From M3007 sp044230315 (lineage in GTDB: Bacteria; Bacteroidota; Bacteroidia; Chitinophagales; Saprospiraceae), in the NCBI GenBank assembly GCA_044230315.1, contig JBGARJ010000026.1, positions 11,613 through 75,612 on the forward strand: DNA of 64,000 nt. The letters run 5' to 3'. The position numbers and the translations under genes are program-made. This document shows positions 33,633-42,402 of the stretch, one piece after another; within the stretch, counting starts at the first letter, position 1, and each line of letters starts with the position of its first letter. The notes under the pieces are model-generated. The model was not told the DNA's origin and ran no database searches. It saw nothing but the letters and a program-made list of their open reading frames with translations.

Positions 33633-35726
33633 ATGAATCCTCGCCATTTCCCGTTTCTGCGATTACTGCTCCCCTGGTCCGCCGGCATTGCCCTGGGGTC
33701 GCGATCAGGCTGGTCGCTGCCAGGGCTGGATTACGGTCTGCTTATCGCTGCTTTCGGGTTGATCCTGCTGGCCCCGAGGCGTTACGCATACCGCTTTCGC
33801 TGGGTTTTTGGCGGCCTGTTGTTGCTCTTTCTTTTCGGCGCCGGGTATTGGCGGGTAGTGCAATATGACGAACGGCGGCAGCCGTCGCATTTCAGCCGCT
33901 TGGGGCGGCCGGTTCGTTGGTTGGTGGGCACGGTGTATGACGCCCCGTCAAAGGGCGCGAAATGGAAACTCCCGATGCGCGTGGAGGCGGCCGGATCGTC
34001 GGCGGATTCGATGACCGCCTGCGCCGGCAATGTGCTGCTTTTGATCGATACGGATGCGCTCGCGGCGACGCTCCGGTACGGCGACCGGCTTTGGGTGCAG
34101 GCGGCTGTGCGCCCCACTGATCCACCCCGCAACCCTGAAGCCTTCGATTACCGGCAATACCTGCACTTTCAGAATATTCATTATCAGGCATTTGTAAAGG
34201 AAAGGTCATATGGGGTTATCGCCACCGGTTCCGGTCACCTGCTTTGGCGGGTGGCTTTCCGGTGGCGTGCGCGCCTGCTCCAGGTATTGCACCACTACTT
34301 TCCCGGAGTGGATGAATTTGCCGTGGCATCCGCCCTGCTCGTCGGTTACAAAGACGATTTGTCAGACGACCTGCGGGCCGCTTATGCCGAGACCGGTTCC
34401 ATGCATGCCCTGGCCATTTCCGGCACGCATGTGGGCCTGTTGTATGTCGGCTTATTGTTCCTGTTGCGGCGTATTCCCTGGCCGGGGCAAAGCCGGCGCT
34501 GGGGTGAGACCGTGCTGATCCTGCTGGCTATCTGGGCTTTCACCTTGTTGACCGGCGCAACGGCTTCGGTGTTGCGGGCCTCCGTGATGTTTTCGGTGTA
34601 CCTCATCGGCAAGACCATTCGCCGGCAGGGCTCCGTTTGGAATGTACTGGCCGCCTCGGCCTTCGGTTTGTTGTGGTACAATCCGTATCTGCTGTTCGAT
34701 GCCGGTTTTCAGTTATCGTATGCAGCGGTGGCGGGGATGGTCTTTTTTTACCCACAGTTGAAATTTTGGTCACCGCCCTTGCCCAAATGGGCGGGAGAGG
34801 GATGGAAAATTCTGCTCATAGGCGTTGCGGCGCAATTGGGAACGCTGCCGCTGTCGCTTTACTATTTCCACCAGTTTCCGGTATACTTCTGGCTGGCCGG
34901 ATGGGTGGTAGTGTTGGGTGGGGCGGTGTTTCTTTGGGGCGGCGCGGTGCTCGTGCTGCTCGACGCCTTAGCACTGGCGCCGGCCGCCTGGCTGGGCTGG
35001 GCGCTTCACGGGTTGGTGTGTGGCATGAACTACCTTATTCAGGCCATCCGGCACCTGCCCGGGAGCGTGGTGACGGGGATCTGGGTCGACGCCTGGGGGG
35101 CCCTGTGGCTCTACGGACTGGTGGGTCTGGGTGCAGCAGTGCTGATGTTCCGGCAAACGCGGCTTCTATTGGCAACCCTGCTGTTGCTGACCGGACTTGG
35201 CATCAGCCGGGCGGGCGCCCGTGTGGCACACATCCGGCAACGCGAGATGGTGCTTTACCACACAAACCGGCATTTTTTACTCGACTTTTTCGACGGCATA
35301 CACCGGGTTACCTGGTCCGATTCACTCGATAGCCGGCAGGAACGGTTTGCAGCGCAGACCCATCGATGGGCGCGGGGTGTCTGCACGGGCGAGGCGTTAG
35401 CCCCCGGTCAGGCGCACTACCGTGGCACGCATCTGTTGATCGAGGGGCCCATTGTGCAGTTCTACGAACAAAAGATCCTCCTGCTCGACGGACTAGTACA
35501 GGCCGACCGGATGCTACGCCGCCCGGCGCCCGCAACCGTGGTTGTGCTGCGCAATAATCCGGTATTACACCTGCAGGATATGCTGCGCTGTTTTCCGGGG
35601 GCGCAATTCGTGTTTGACACGTCCAACAGCCGGCGCCGGGTAGACGGCTGGATTGCCGAGTGCCGCGCCGCAGGGAGGGTTTGCCACGATATGCAGGAAG
35701 CGGGCGCTTGGATCAGGCAGTTCTAA
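33633..35726 (+). CDS. comEC: ComEC/Rec2-family DNA-uptake channel protein
   Basis: 697-residue polytopic membrane protein. An N-terminal DUF4131-like soluble part (about 50-190) precedes the competence domain with DDLRAAYAETGSMHALAISG then THVGLLYVG (about 255), the family hallmark. A C-terminal ~150-residue soluble part lacks the HxHxDH metallo-beta-lactamase signature of long ComEC proteins, as is common in Bacteroidota. Likely role: passage of single-stranded DNA across the inner membrane in transformation. The ATG at 33633 is chosen. The gene for a helix-hairpin-helix protein follows. Confidence 0.88.
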   Translation: MNPRHFPFLRLLLPWSAGIALGSRSGWSLPGLDYGLLIAAFGLILLAPRRYAYRFRWVFGGLLLLFLFGAGYWRVVQYDERRQPSHFSRLGRPVRWLVGTVYDAPSKGAKWKLPMRVEAAGSSADSMTACAGNVLLLIDTDALAATLRYGDRLWVQAAVRPTDPPRNPEAFDYRQYLHFQNIHYQAFVKERSYGVIATGSGHLLWRVAFRWRARLLQVLHHYFPGVDEFAVASALLVGYKDDLSDDLRAAYAETGSMHALAISGTHVGLLYVGLLFLLRRIPWPGQSRRWGETVLILLAIWAFTLLTGATASVLRASVMFSVYLIGKTIRRQGSVWNVLAASAFGLLWYNPYLLFDAGFQLSYAAVAGMVFFYPQLKFWSPPLPKWAGEGWKILLIGVAAQLGTLPLSLYYFHQFPVYFWLAGWVVVLGGAVFLWGGAVLVLLDALALAPAAWLGWALHGLVCGMNYLIQAIRHLPGSVVTGIWVDAWGALWLYGLVGLGAAVLMFRQTRLLLATLLLLTGLGISRAGARVAHIRQREMVLYHTNRHFLLDFFDGIHRVTWSDSLDSRQERFAAQTHRWARGVCTGEALAPGQAHYRGTHLLIEGPIVQFYEQKILLLDGLVQADRMLRRPAPATVVVLRNNPVLHLQDMLRCFPGAQFVFDTSNSRRRVDGWIAECRAAGRVCHDMQEAGAWIRQF

Positions 35727-35774
35727 TCAGCGATGCGGGTAACTCCATTTGCCGCAGGTGTGTGATCGCCTTAT

Positions 35775-35831
35775 GCACATGGCTGGATTTTTATGCCGTG
35801 GCGAAAATATGAGCCATTCCAAACATGTGCT
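35775..35831. repeat. Short palindromic repeat between comEC and the HhH gene
   Basis: About 57 bp; left GCACATGGCTGGATTTTTAT and right CCATTCCAAACATGTGCT resemble the element termini (CAAACATG core) with matched changes at the outer bases. It occupies most of the 138-bp spacer. Confidence 0.5.
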
Positions 35832-35864
35832 GACAGCCATTTATCCTCAATCTTTTAAATCGCT

Positions 35865-37025
35865 ATGCGCCAACACTTACTCCGCCAATTTCATTTCAGC
35901 AAAGCCGAGCGACACGGCGCGGCCGCCTTACTCGTATTGGCGGTAGCCACATTTTTAGCGCCGGACATTTACGGGTTGTTCTATCGTCGTGATCCTGTCG
36001 ATCCGGCGTGGTTCGCCGATCAGGTCAGGAACTATTCGGCCGGCAACGCCGCGCCGGAGTCCTCTGTATCTACGGCATTGTTTGTATTCGACCCGAATAC
36101 AGCTACGGTGGAAACGTTCGTCCGTCTGGGCTTGCCGGAACGGGTAGCGGGTTCGATCGTAAAATACCGCGACCGGGGCGGCCGGTTCCGGGAGGCGGAC
36201 GAGCTCCGGAAAATATATACCTTACAGGAGGCCGATTTTGAGCGCTTGCGCCCTTACATCCGCATCGCCACCAGCCCGACGACCCACCCGGCCCTGGTGA
36301 CCCAAAATAACCCATCTGCTTTATTTCCATTCGATCCGAATACGGCCGGTGAATTCGAATTGCTCCGGCTGGGTTTACCCAAACCCTTGGTTACGCGCTT
36401 GCTGCACTATCGGGAAAAAGGCGGTGTTTTCGCCGACCCGGCGGGGTTTCGAAAATTATACGGGCTTTCCGACCGGGATTTCGAGCGCCTGGAACCGTAT
36501 ATTGCCATAGCCAAATCAGATCGCACAAAACTGCCGGCTGCAAACCCAAACGGCAAGGTCCCTCCCGCGGGGGGGCCCGTTGAACTCGATATCAATACCG
36601 CTTCCACAGACGATTGGCAGCGCTTGCCCGGTATCGGCGCCACCCGGGCACAGAAAATCGTACAATTCCGGGATAAACTCGGTGGATTTGTCCGGATAGA
36701 GCAAGTAGCGGAAACCTTCGGTCTGCCCGACAGCGTTTTTCAAACAATCCGGCTTCAACTGCACGTAAAGGCGCCGGTTTTTCGCAAGATCAACCTGAAT
36801 GCCGCCACCGTTGATGACATTGCTGCCCACCCCTATTTTACGGCTAAACAAGCCAGGCTGATCGTGGCTTTCCGGGAGCAACACGGCCCTTTTAGCAGCG
36901 CGGAAGCGCTCGACCAAATTGCTGCATTCACGGACCGGCAATGGATACAAAAGGTGAAACCCTATCTGACCACGGATTCTTCACAAGCAGGGCGCGTTGC
37001 GGTGCAGTCAAGCGCCAATAAGTAA
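35865..37025 (+). CDS. Membrane-anchored protein with four ComEA-like helix-hairpin-helix modules
   Basis: 386 residues. One N-terminal membrane segment (about 19-38, AAALLVLAVATFLAPDIYG) and then four HhH/ComEA-type modules of about 58 residues starting near 73 (FDPNTATVETFVRLGLP), 153 (FDPNTAGEFELLRLGLP), 241 (LDINTASTDDWQRLPGIG) and 307 (INLNAATVDDI). The third has the canonical GIGxxRAxxIVxFR hairpin. HhH modules bind the DNA backbone, so together with upstream comEC a periplasmic DNA receptor for uptake is the likely role. Four modules in one chain exceed the one or two in classical ComEA. Confidence 0.87.
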   Translation: MRQHLLRQFHFSKAERHGAAALLVLAVATFLAPDIYGLFYRRDPVDPAWFADQVRNYSAGNAAPESSVSTALFVFDPNTATVETFVRLGLPERVAGSIVKYRDRGGRFREADELRKIYTLQEADFERLRPYIRIATSPTTHPALVTQNNPSALFPFDPNTAGEFELLRLGLPKPLVTRLLHYREKGGVFADPAGFRKLYGLSDRDFERLEPYIAIAKSDRTKLPAANPNGKVPPAGGPVELDINTASTDDWQRLPGIGATRAQKIVQFRDKLGGFVRIEQVAETFGLPDSVFQTIRLQLHVKAPVFRKINLNAATVDDIAAHPYFTAKQARLIVAFREQHGPFSSAEALDQIAAFTDRQWIQKVKPYLTTDSSQAGRVAVQSSANK

Positions 37026-37395
37026 CGATGAAAGGATAACCTGTGCATAATCAGTTGCGGGGATTCGCAACCTCAGGTGGTATATTTGTCTTTGGCGTTC
37101 CAATTAGGATATACTGTTGTGTAATCGGTTAAAAATCTGCTCCTCTTCCTGTGCAGCGCCCCTCTCTGCTCAAATATTGACCGCCGATGACAAAAATTAC
37201 ACCGTCGAAGAAAGGGTCATGGATTTTTTCAACGGTGCTTGTGTCGATGTTTTGCATGCAGACAGGGCGGGCAAGTCAGAAATCGTCTGAAAACCCCGTA
37301 AAATTCCGCACCTTTGCGCCGCTAAGTACACAAAGGGACGGATGGCGTGTGGCTTTTGACCAGCCAATACATCCGAGCGCTAAAAAAATATCCGA
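37026..37395. other. 370-bp region upstream of rhlE
   Basis: Contains a small hairpin (GTTGCGGGGATTCGCAAC at about 37056-37073), TATATTTG (about 37082-37089, a perfect -7 pattern) and CACCTTTG (37309-37316, one mismatch). Two possible promoters would give rhlE either a long (~300 nt) or short (~75 nt) leader. A 104-codon ORF from 37187 is not supported. Confidence 0.45.
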
Positions 37396-38652
37396 TTGGA
37401 GTTTACTGAATTTGATTTCCACCCCGACCTGCTGGCCGGCATCGATACGCTTAATTTTAAAACGGCCACCCCTATCCAGGAGCAGGCGATTCCGCTGATT
37501 TTGCAAGGCCGGGACCTCATTGGCATCGCCCAAACCGGCACCGGTAAAACAGCCGCTTTTGTCCTGCCCATTCTGAACCAGATTTTATCCGAGGCCGAAA
37601 GCCACTACACACAGGCGTTGGTGGTGGTGCCCACGCGCGAACTGGCAATGCAGATCGACCAGGCCGTGGAGGCTTATGCCTATTTTACAGGCATTTCCTG
37701 CATTGCCGTTTATGGCGGTAGCGGCGGCAACGAATTCTCCCAGGAACGCAACGCGATTACCCGCGGCGTGGATATTATCATCGCCACCCCCGGCCGGCTG
37801 ATCGCCCACATGAATATGGGTTATGTGGATTTTTCACGCCTTCGTTTTCTGGTGCTGGATGAAGCCGACCGAATGCTCGATATGGGCTTTCAACCCGATT
37901 TGCAACGGATCATCCAACGGCTGAATCCCAAGCGGCAAAATCTGCTTTTTTCCGCTACCATGCCCCACGGCGTGTTGAAACTGACGCGCAATATCCTGCA
38001 CGACCCCGCTACCGTCAATATTGCCCTTTCCAAACCCGCCGAAGGCGTTAGCCAGGGCGCCTATGTGGTTCATGACGAGCAAAAACTTCCCTTGCTGGTC
38101 GAATTGCTGAAGGACCGGCCGGGTCAACGCGTACTGATCTTCAGTTCGACGAAACAGGCGGTCGCCAAACTTTTTCAAAAGCTGAAATCGCGTAACCTCA
38201 ATGTTGGACAGATCAGCAGCGACCTGGAGCAGGCGCAGCGGGAGCAAATCATGCTCGCATTCCGCAACCGGCAGGTTGATATCCTCGTCGCCACTGATGT
38301 GCTCAGCCGCGGGATCGACATCGACGGGATCGACCTAGTGGTCAATTATGACGTGCCGCAAGATGCCGAAGACTATGTGCACCGGGTAGGGCGCACAGCC
38401 CGCGCCGCCCGAGAAGGCACCGCCCTCACCTTGATCGGTCCAGCCGACCAACGCCGCTTTCAACGCATCGAAGCGTTGATCGGCACGGAGGTAACTAAAC
38501 TGCCGGTTCCCCCCCAATTAGGCGCCAGTCCGGCGTATTCGCCCGGCCGCCGCGAATCGCGCCATGGCAATCCGGACAGGGGTAAAAAACCGCCCTTTCA
38601 CGGCCGCCGCAGGGGTGGACGCGGGAAGGCCAGACCCAAGGCCATTGAATAA
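37396..38652 (+). CDS. rhlE: DEAD-box RNA helicase RhlE-like
   Basis: 418 residues. ATP-dependent RNA helicase, RhlE subgroup, likely in ribosome maturation or RNA decay. Motifs: FKTATPIQ, Walker A AQTGTGKT (about 48-55), PTRELA, DEADRMLDMGF (about 155), FSATMP, and HRVGRTARA (about 332). The C-terminal ~40 residues are basic and Gly/Arg-rich. The start codon is TTG at 37396, giving the family-typical (M)EFTEFDFHP. An ATG start is not available without losing the Q-motif region. Confidence 0.92.
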   Translation: MEFTEFDFHPDLLAGIDTLNFKTATPIQEQAIPLILQGRDLIGIAQTGTGKTAAFVLPILNQILSEAESHYTQALVVVPTRELAMQIDQAVEAYAYFTGISCIAVYGGSGGNEFSQERNAITRGVDIIIATPGRLIAHMNMGYVDFSRLRFLVLDEADRMLDMGFQPDLQRIIQRLNPKRQNLLFSATMPHGVLKLTRNILHDPATVNIALSKPAEGVSQGAYVVHDEQKLPLLVELLKDRPGQRVLIFSSTKQAVAKLFQKLKSRNLNVGQISSDLEQAQREQIMLAFRNRQVDILVATDVLSRGIDIDGIDLVVNYDVPQDAEDYVHRVGRTARAAREGTALTLIGPADQRRFQRIEALIGTEVTKLPVPPQLGASPAYSPGRRESRHGNPDRGKKPPFHGRRRGGRGKARPKAIE

Positions 38653-38826
38653 GCCGGGCATTCCAAACGCTCCCGTTTCGTTGATCCAGCCGGCCGATTT
38701 TCCCCTCAAACGGTAATTGCTGACAATTTCTCTTCTACTACGAACGGGATACTTCCTGAAAAGAAATAGTCCTTTGTTGTCGTAAATTACTTTTTATTGT
38801 TTTCGTACCAACTGATTTATCCTGCC

Positions 38827-40383
38827 ATGAACATTACTACCAAGATCTGGCTGCTTGGCCTGATACTCTCCATCCTTGCCTTTCACACAGGCTTTGCCCA
38901 ACTGCCGGGCAGCCTGGACAGTCAATTCGGGACCAATGGTGTCGCCCAAGCCGCCTTTGTCACCAACCCTTCTGAATGCCGGGCCATGGCAATGCAAACC
39001 GACGGCAAAGTCATTTTGGGCGGCCAGTATCTCAGCGGCGGCCAAGGGTATATGGGTTTTGCCCGGTTCAACACCAACGGCACCCTCGACGCCGGTTTTG
39101 GCACTGGTGGAAAGTCCAGCCCTTTTCATGACACAACGGTAAACGTAGCCGCTATCCAGGTACTTTCCGATGGAAAAATTCTGGCAGCAGGCACGATCAA
39201 CGGTCAACCGGGCATCCTGCGCATGACAGCCGCCGGCGTCGCCGACAATACCTTCGGGAGCGGCGGCGTGCTGAAGTTCGACGGCAGCCTGTCGGGTATT
39301 GTCGACCTAAAAGTATTGGCCAACGGAAAAATGGTTGGTTGCGGCATCGCCGACCAGGGCAACGGAAAATTATTTGCCGCGTTTCGCCTCAACGCCAACG
39401 GGACGCCTGACAACACCTTCGATAGCGATGGTTTTGCCTATGCCAATATCGGGGCGCAGCCAACCCTGACCCGCATGGCGATTCAATCTGACGGAAAAAT
39501 TCTGCTTACCGGCACCGTTTTTTCCAACACCACCAAATACGACCTGGCTCTTTTCCGGATGAACGCCAACGGCGGGCCTGACAATACCTTTGGGACCAAC
39601 GGTCTGGTAAAGACCTACGTGTCGGCAAACACCGCCTATGAACAGGGCAATGCCGTTGAAGTACAATGGGACGGCAAAATCGTAGTGGCCGGACGGATCA
39701 CCAACGGAAGCGTGGTCTCTTTTTATGTAGTTCGGTACAATGCGAACGGCACGCCCGATAACGGCTTTGGCACCAACGGCGGGATCACTTTTTCATTCAA
39801 CGCCACATTTGATGAGGCGAAAGCCGTCGCCATTCAATCCGATGGGAAGATTTTGGTAGGCGGCGTCACCCTAAATGGCGCAAACCGCGAATTTGCCCTG
39901 GCCCGGTTGACTAAAAACGGCGTGCTCGACAATTCGTTCGGCACCGGAGGAAAGGTTACCTCGGTCATCGGCACCAAGGCCTGGGGCGAGACGCTGGGCC
40001 TGCAGTCCAATGGCAAGATCATATTGGGTGGATACGCCACCGTTAGCAATTTGAGCCAGTTTGCCCTGGCGCGGTATAATGTTGGAACAGTAGTTGGCAC
40101 GCAAGCCGCTGATGCCGGGCTAAACGATTTGCGGGTGTTTCCCAATCCAGCCCTCCCCGGAACGCCGGTTAACCTGCTCCTCGACCTGAGCCGGGCGCAA
40201 ACCTGCCTATTCAGGTTAGTAGGCGCCGATGGCCGCCTGTTATACGCCTACCCGGCCCAACTTGTTGCTGCAGGCAGACAAACGCTGACCCTTGACTTGC
40301 CGGCCGGGCTGCCGGCTGGTCGGGTTATTTTACAGTTGGAAACCGGGGGTGGGATGCGTGCAACGGCAATTGTCATTCCCTAA
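38827..40383 (+). CDS. T9SS-secreted delta-60 repeat protein
   Basis: 518 residues, exported. Signal peptide about 1-24 (ends HTGFAQ). Then seven repeats of about 55-60 residues, each with a LDxxFGTxGK-type block (for example LDAGFGTGGK, PDNTFGTNGL, LDNSFGTGGK) and a QSDGKILxGG block, the delta-60 repeat that forms a beta-propeller-like structure. The last ~85 residues are a T9SS sorting domain (LRVFPNPALPGTPVNL). Function unknown; such proteins are often large surface proteins, and this is a short one. The ATG at 38827 gives the signal peptide. Confidence 0.9.
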   Translation: MNITTKIWLLGLILSILAFHTGFAQLPGSLDSQFGTNGVAQAAFVTNPSECRAMAMQTDGKVILGGQYLSGGQGYMGFARFNTNGTLDAGFGTGGKSSPFHDTTVNVAAIQVLSDGKILAAGTINGQPGILRMTAAGVADNTFGSGGVLKFDGSLSGIVDLKVLANGKMVGCGIADQGNGKLFAAFRLNANGTPDNTFDSDGFAYANIGAQPTLTRMAIQSDGKILLTGTVFSNTTKYDLALFRMNANGGPDNTFGTNGLVKTYVSANTAYEQGNAVEVQWDGKIVVAGRITNGSVVSFYVVRYNANGTPDNGFGTNGGITFSFNATFDEAKAVAIQSDGKILVGGVTLNGANREFALARLTKNGVLDNSFGTGGKVTSVIGTKAWGETLGLQSNGKIILGGYATVSNLSQFALARYNVGTVVGTQAADAGLNDLRVFPNPALPGTPVNLLLDLSRAQTCLFRLVGADGRLLYAYPAQLVAAGRQTLTLDLPAGLPAGRVILQLETGGGMRATAIVIP

Positions 40384-40393
40384 TTCATTTGGC

Positions 40394-40445
40394 GGCGTAC
40401 CGGATTTTCCTGCCATGTTCTCATGGCAGGAAAATCCGGTACGCC
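40394..40445. terminator. Bidirectional terminator, perfect 23-bp stem
   Basis: The left arm 40394-40416 (starting GGCGTACCGGATTTTCC) and right arm 40423-40445 are exact reverse complements around a 6-nt loop (GTTCTC). It separates the convergent delta-60 gene and pyrD, overlapping the last base of the pyrD stop. A 23-bp mismatch-free stem is longer than ordinary terminators. Confidence 0.75.
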
Positions 40446-41485
40446 TATCGGACTAAGCCCTCCAAAATCTGACGAACCAATCCTGGCCCCGCATACACCA
40501 GCCCGGTGTACACTTGTACTAAATTGGCCCCTGCCGCCAGTTTCTCTTGTGCAGTTGCAGCCGAATCGATCCCGCCAACGCCAATGATCACCGGCTCAGG
40601 TCCTAATTTCTCCCGCAAATATCGAATTACCGCTGTGGCGCGATCCCGCACGGGCGCGCCGCTGAGGCCACCGGCGCCGATCGCTTCCACGGTGTGGGCC
40701 GGTGTGCTCAACCCGGTCCGGCTCACCGTTGTATTGGTAGCGATTACGCCGCTGAGGCCGGTTGTGCCGATGATCCCGGCAATATCATCCAACTGGGCAT
40801 CGCTGAGATCGGGGGCAATTTTGAGCAGCAGCGGTTTGGGCGCCGGGTGGCTGCGGTTTTTGGCCTGCAAGGCCAGCAGCAGCCGGGTGAGAGGCTCTTT
40901 TTCCTGGAGTTCGCGCAAACCGGGGGTGTTGGGCGAACTGACGTTGACCACAAAGTAATCCACGTACGGGTACAGCGCTTCGAAACACCGAAGGTAATCG
41001 GCCTGCGCTTGATCGTTGGGGGTGGTTTTGTTTTTACCGATGTTGCCTCCGATGAGCAACCCTTCGGGCAGGCCGTGTTGGCGCAGCCGTTTGAGTCGCA
41101 GCACCAGGGCGTCCAACCCTTCGTTGTTGAAGCCCATGCGGTTGATCAGGGCGCGGTCGGCCGGGAGCCGGAACAGGCGCGGGCGGGGATTGCCGGCCTG
41201 CGGTTGGGGGGTCACCGTGCCCACCTCAATGAATCCGAAGCCCAGGCAGGCAAGGCCTGCTATGTGCTTGCCATCTTTGTCGAAGCCCGCGGCCAAGCCG
41301 ACCGGGTTGTTGAACGGTAAGCCCATAACGCTCCGCTCCAGGCGCTTGTCGGACATACCATACCAATGCCGGAGCAAGCGTCGGAGGGGTGCGACTCTCG
41401 CAGCCACATCCAGAAAAAAGACGGTAAAACGATGCGCGGCTTCGGGTGGGAGGAGAAAAATAACAGGCTTGAGTATATGGTACAT
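40445..41485 (-). CDS. pyrD: Dihydroorotate dehydrogenase (quinone), class 2
   Basis: 346 residues. Oxidises dihydroorotate to orotate in pyrimidine synthesis, passing electrons to the quinone pool. The N-terminal membrane-associating helix (about 1-25), NPVGLAAGFDKDG (about 60), GNIGKNKTTP, and the class-2 active-site Ser in NVSSPNTPGLRELQ (about 182) are present; GGLSGAPVRDRAT and the FMN-binding VGGIDSA follow. Size is typical for class 2. The stop overlaps the terminator hairpin by one base. Confidence 0.95.
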   Translation of the reverse strand: MYHILKPVIFLLPPEAAHRFTVFFLDVAARVAPLRRLLRHWYGMSDKRLERSVMGLPFNNPVGLAAGFDKDGKHIAGLACLGFGFIEVGTVTPQPQAGNPRPRLFRLPADRALINRMGFNNEGLDALVLRLKRLRQHGLPEGLLIGGNIGKNKTTPNDQAQADYLRCFEALYPYVDYFVVNVSSPNTPGLRELQEKEPLTRLLLALQAKNRSHPAPKPLLLKIAPDLSDAQLDDIAGIIGTTGLSGVIATNTTVSRTGLSTPAHTVEAIGAGGLSGAPVRDRATAVIRYLREKLGPEPVIIGVGGIDSAATAQEKLAAGANLVQVYTGLVYAGPGLVRQILEGLVR

Positions 41486-41516
41486 GGCAGATCAATCGGC
41501 CGCAAAGATGGATATT

Positions 41517-42266
41517 TCACGGACGGATTTCTGCCACGAGCCCGTCTAAATCGCGCACCAGCAGGCGCGAGCGGTTGAACGTCAGGAGTTTTTTGAAACG
41601 CAGATCGTTGAGCGTGGTCGTGACGGTTTGACGGCTTGTAGCGGTCAGATTGGCTATTTCCTGGTGGGTGATGGGCTTCCGGATGACCCATTCGTAGCCG
41701 ACGCGCTGCCCTTTTGCTTGCGTGAGTTGCACTAAAAATTCGACAATCCGGCTGCGGCTGTCACGAAACACCAGCGATTCCAGGCGGCGTTCCATTTCCA
41801 GCTGGCGAATGCCGAAAATGCGCATGAAGAACAGGTTCAGGTCGCTCCGTTCGCGCATGAGCTCGTGCAATTCATCGAGGGTGACCACGCACGCGGCAGT
41901 GTTTTCGAGGGCTGTGGCCCAGTCACGCCGGCGTTCTTCCCCGACGAGCGCCAGCTCGCCGAAAACCTCGCCTTTCCCCAAGATGGCCTTCGTGATCTCT
42001 TTGCCTTCTTCGTTCATGGTAGAGATCTTGACCCGGCCTTCGGTGATAAAAAAGATGCGGTCGGCCAGATCGTCCGGCACAAAAAACGTCTCGCCTTTGG
42101 CAAAACTGCGGTGCACGTGATGGGCCATCCGGTCTTTATCACCGAGCTTGTTTGGACAAAGAATATGCGTCACATCGATGTTTTCCAGGTGCCAGAGTGC
42201 TTGCATGAATGGATGGCGTGGTGTGGGCGGGTGACTTGTTGATGGAAGATGCAGGGTGGTTGTCAT
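41517..42266 (-). CDS. Crp/Fnr-family transcriptional regulator
   Basis: 249 residues. The N-terminal cyclic-nucleotide-binding-like barrel (about 50-165) has EGRVKISTMNEEGKEIT and GEVFGELALVG, and the C-terminal winged helix has ITHQEIANLTATSRQTVTTT (about 202-221). No Cys cluster for an Fnr-type iron-sulfur centre is seen, so it is more like Crp. Effector and targets unknown. The first 20 residues are low-complexity; a second ATG at 42206 is an alternative start. The spacing to pyrD on the same strand is 31 bp, so co-transcription is possible. Confidence 0.9.
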   Translation of the reverse strand: MTTTLHLPSTSHPPTPRHPFMQALWHLENIDVTHILCPNKLGDKDRMAHHVHRSFAKGETFFVPDDLADRIFFITEGRVKISTMNEEGKEITKAILGKGEVFGELALVGEERRRDWATALENTAACVVTLDELHELMRERSDLNLFFMRIFGIRQLEMERRLESLVFRDSRSRIVEFLVQLTQAKGQRVGYEWVIRKPITHQEIANLTATSRQTVTTTLNDLRFKKLLTFNRSRLLVRDLDGLVAEIRP

Positions 42267-42402
42267 GCTTTTTTTGCCGGCAAAGTTGGCCGCAGCCTCC
42301 AGACTGAAATGTTACCGGGCGGACAGTTTCAAAATAAGTTTGAAGTTCGTATTCGGGAAATTCCCCAGGGAGCAGTACGATGCCGCTTCAAACTTCGAAC
42401 TT

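Noticed and set aside
37187..37498. 104-codon ORF before rhlE
   Set aside because: Overlaps the rhlE start and has no recognisable features.
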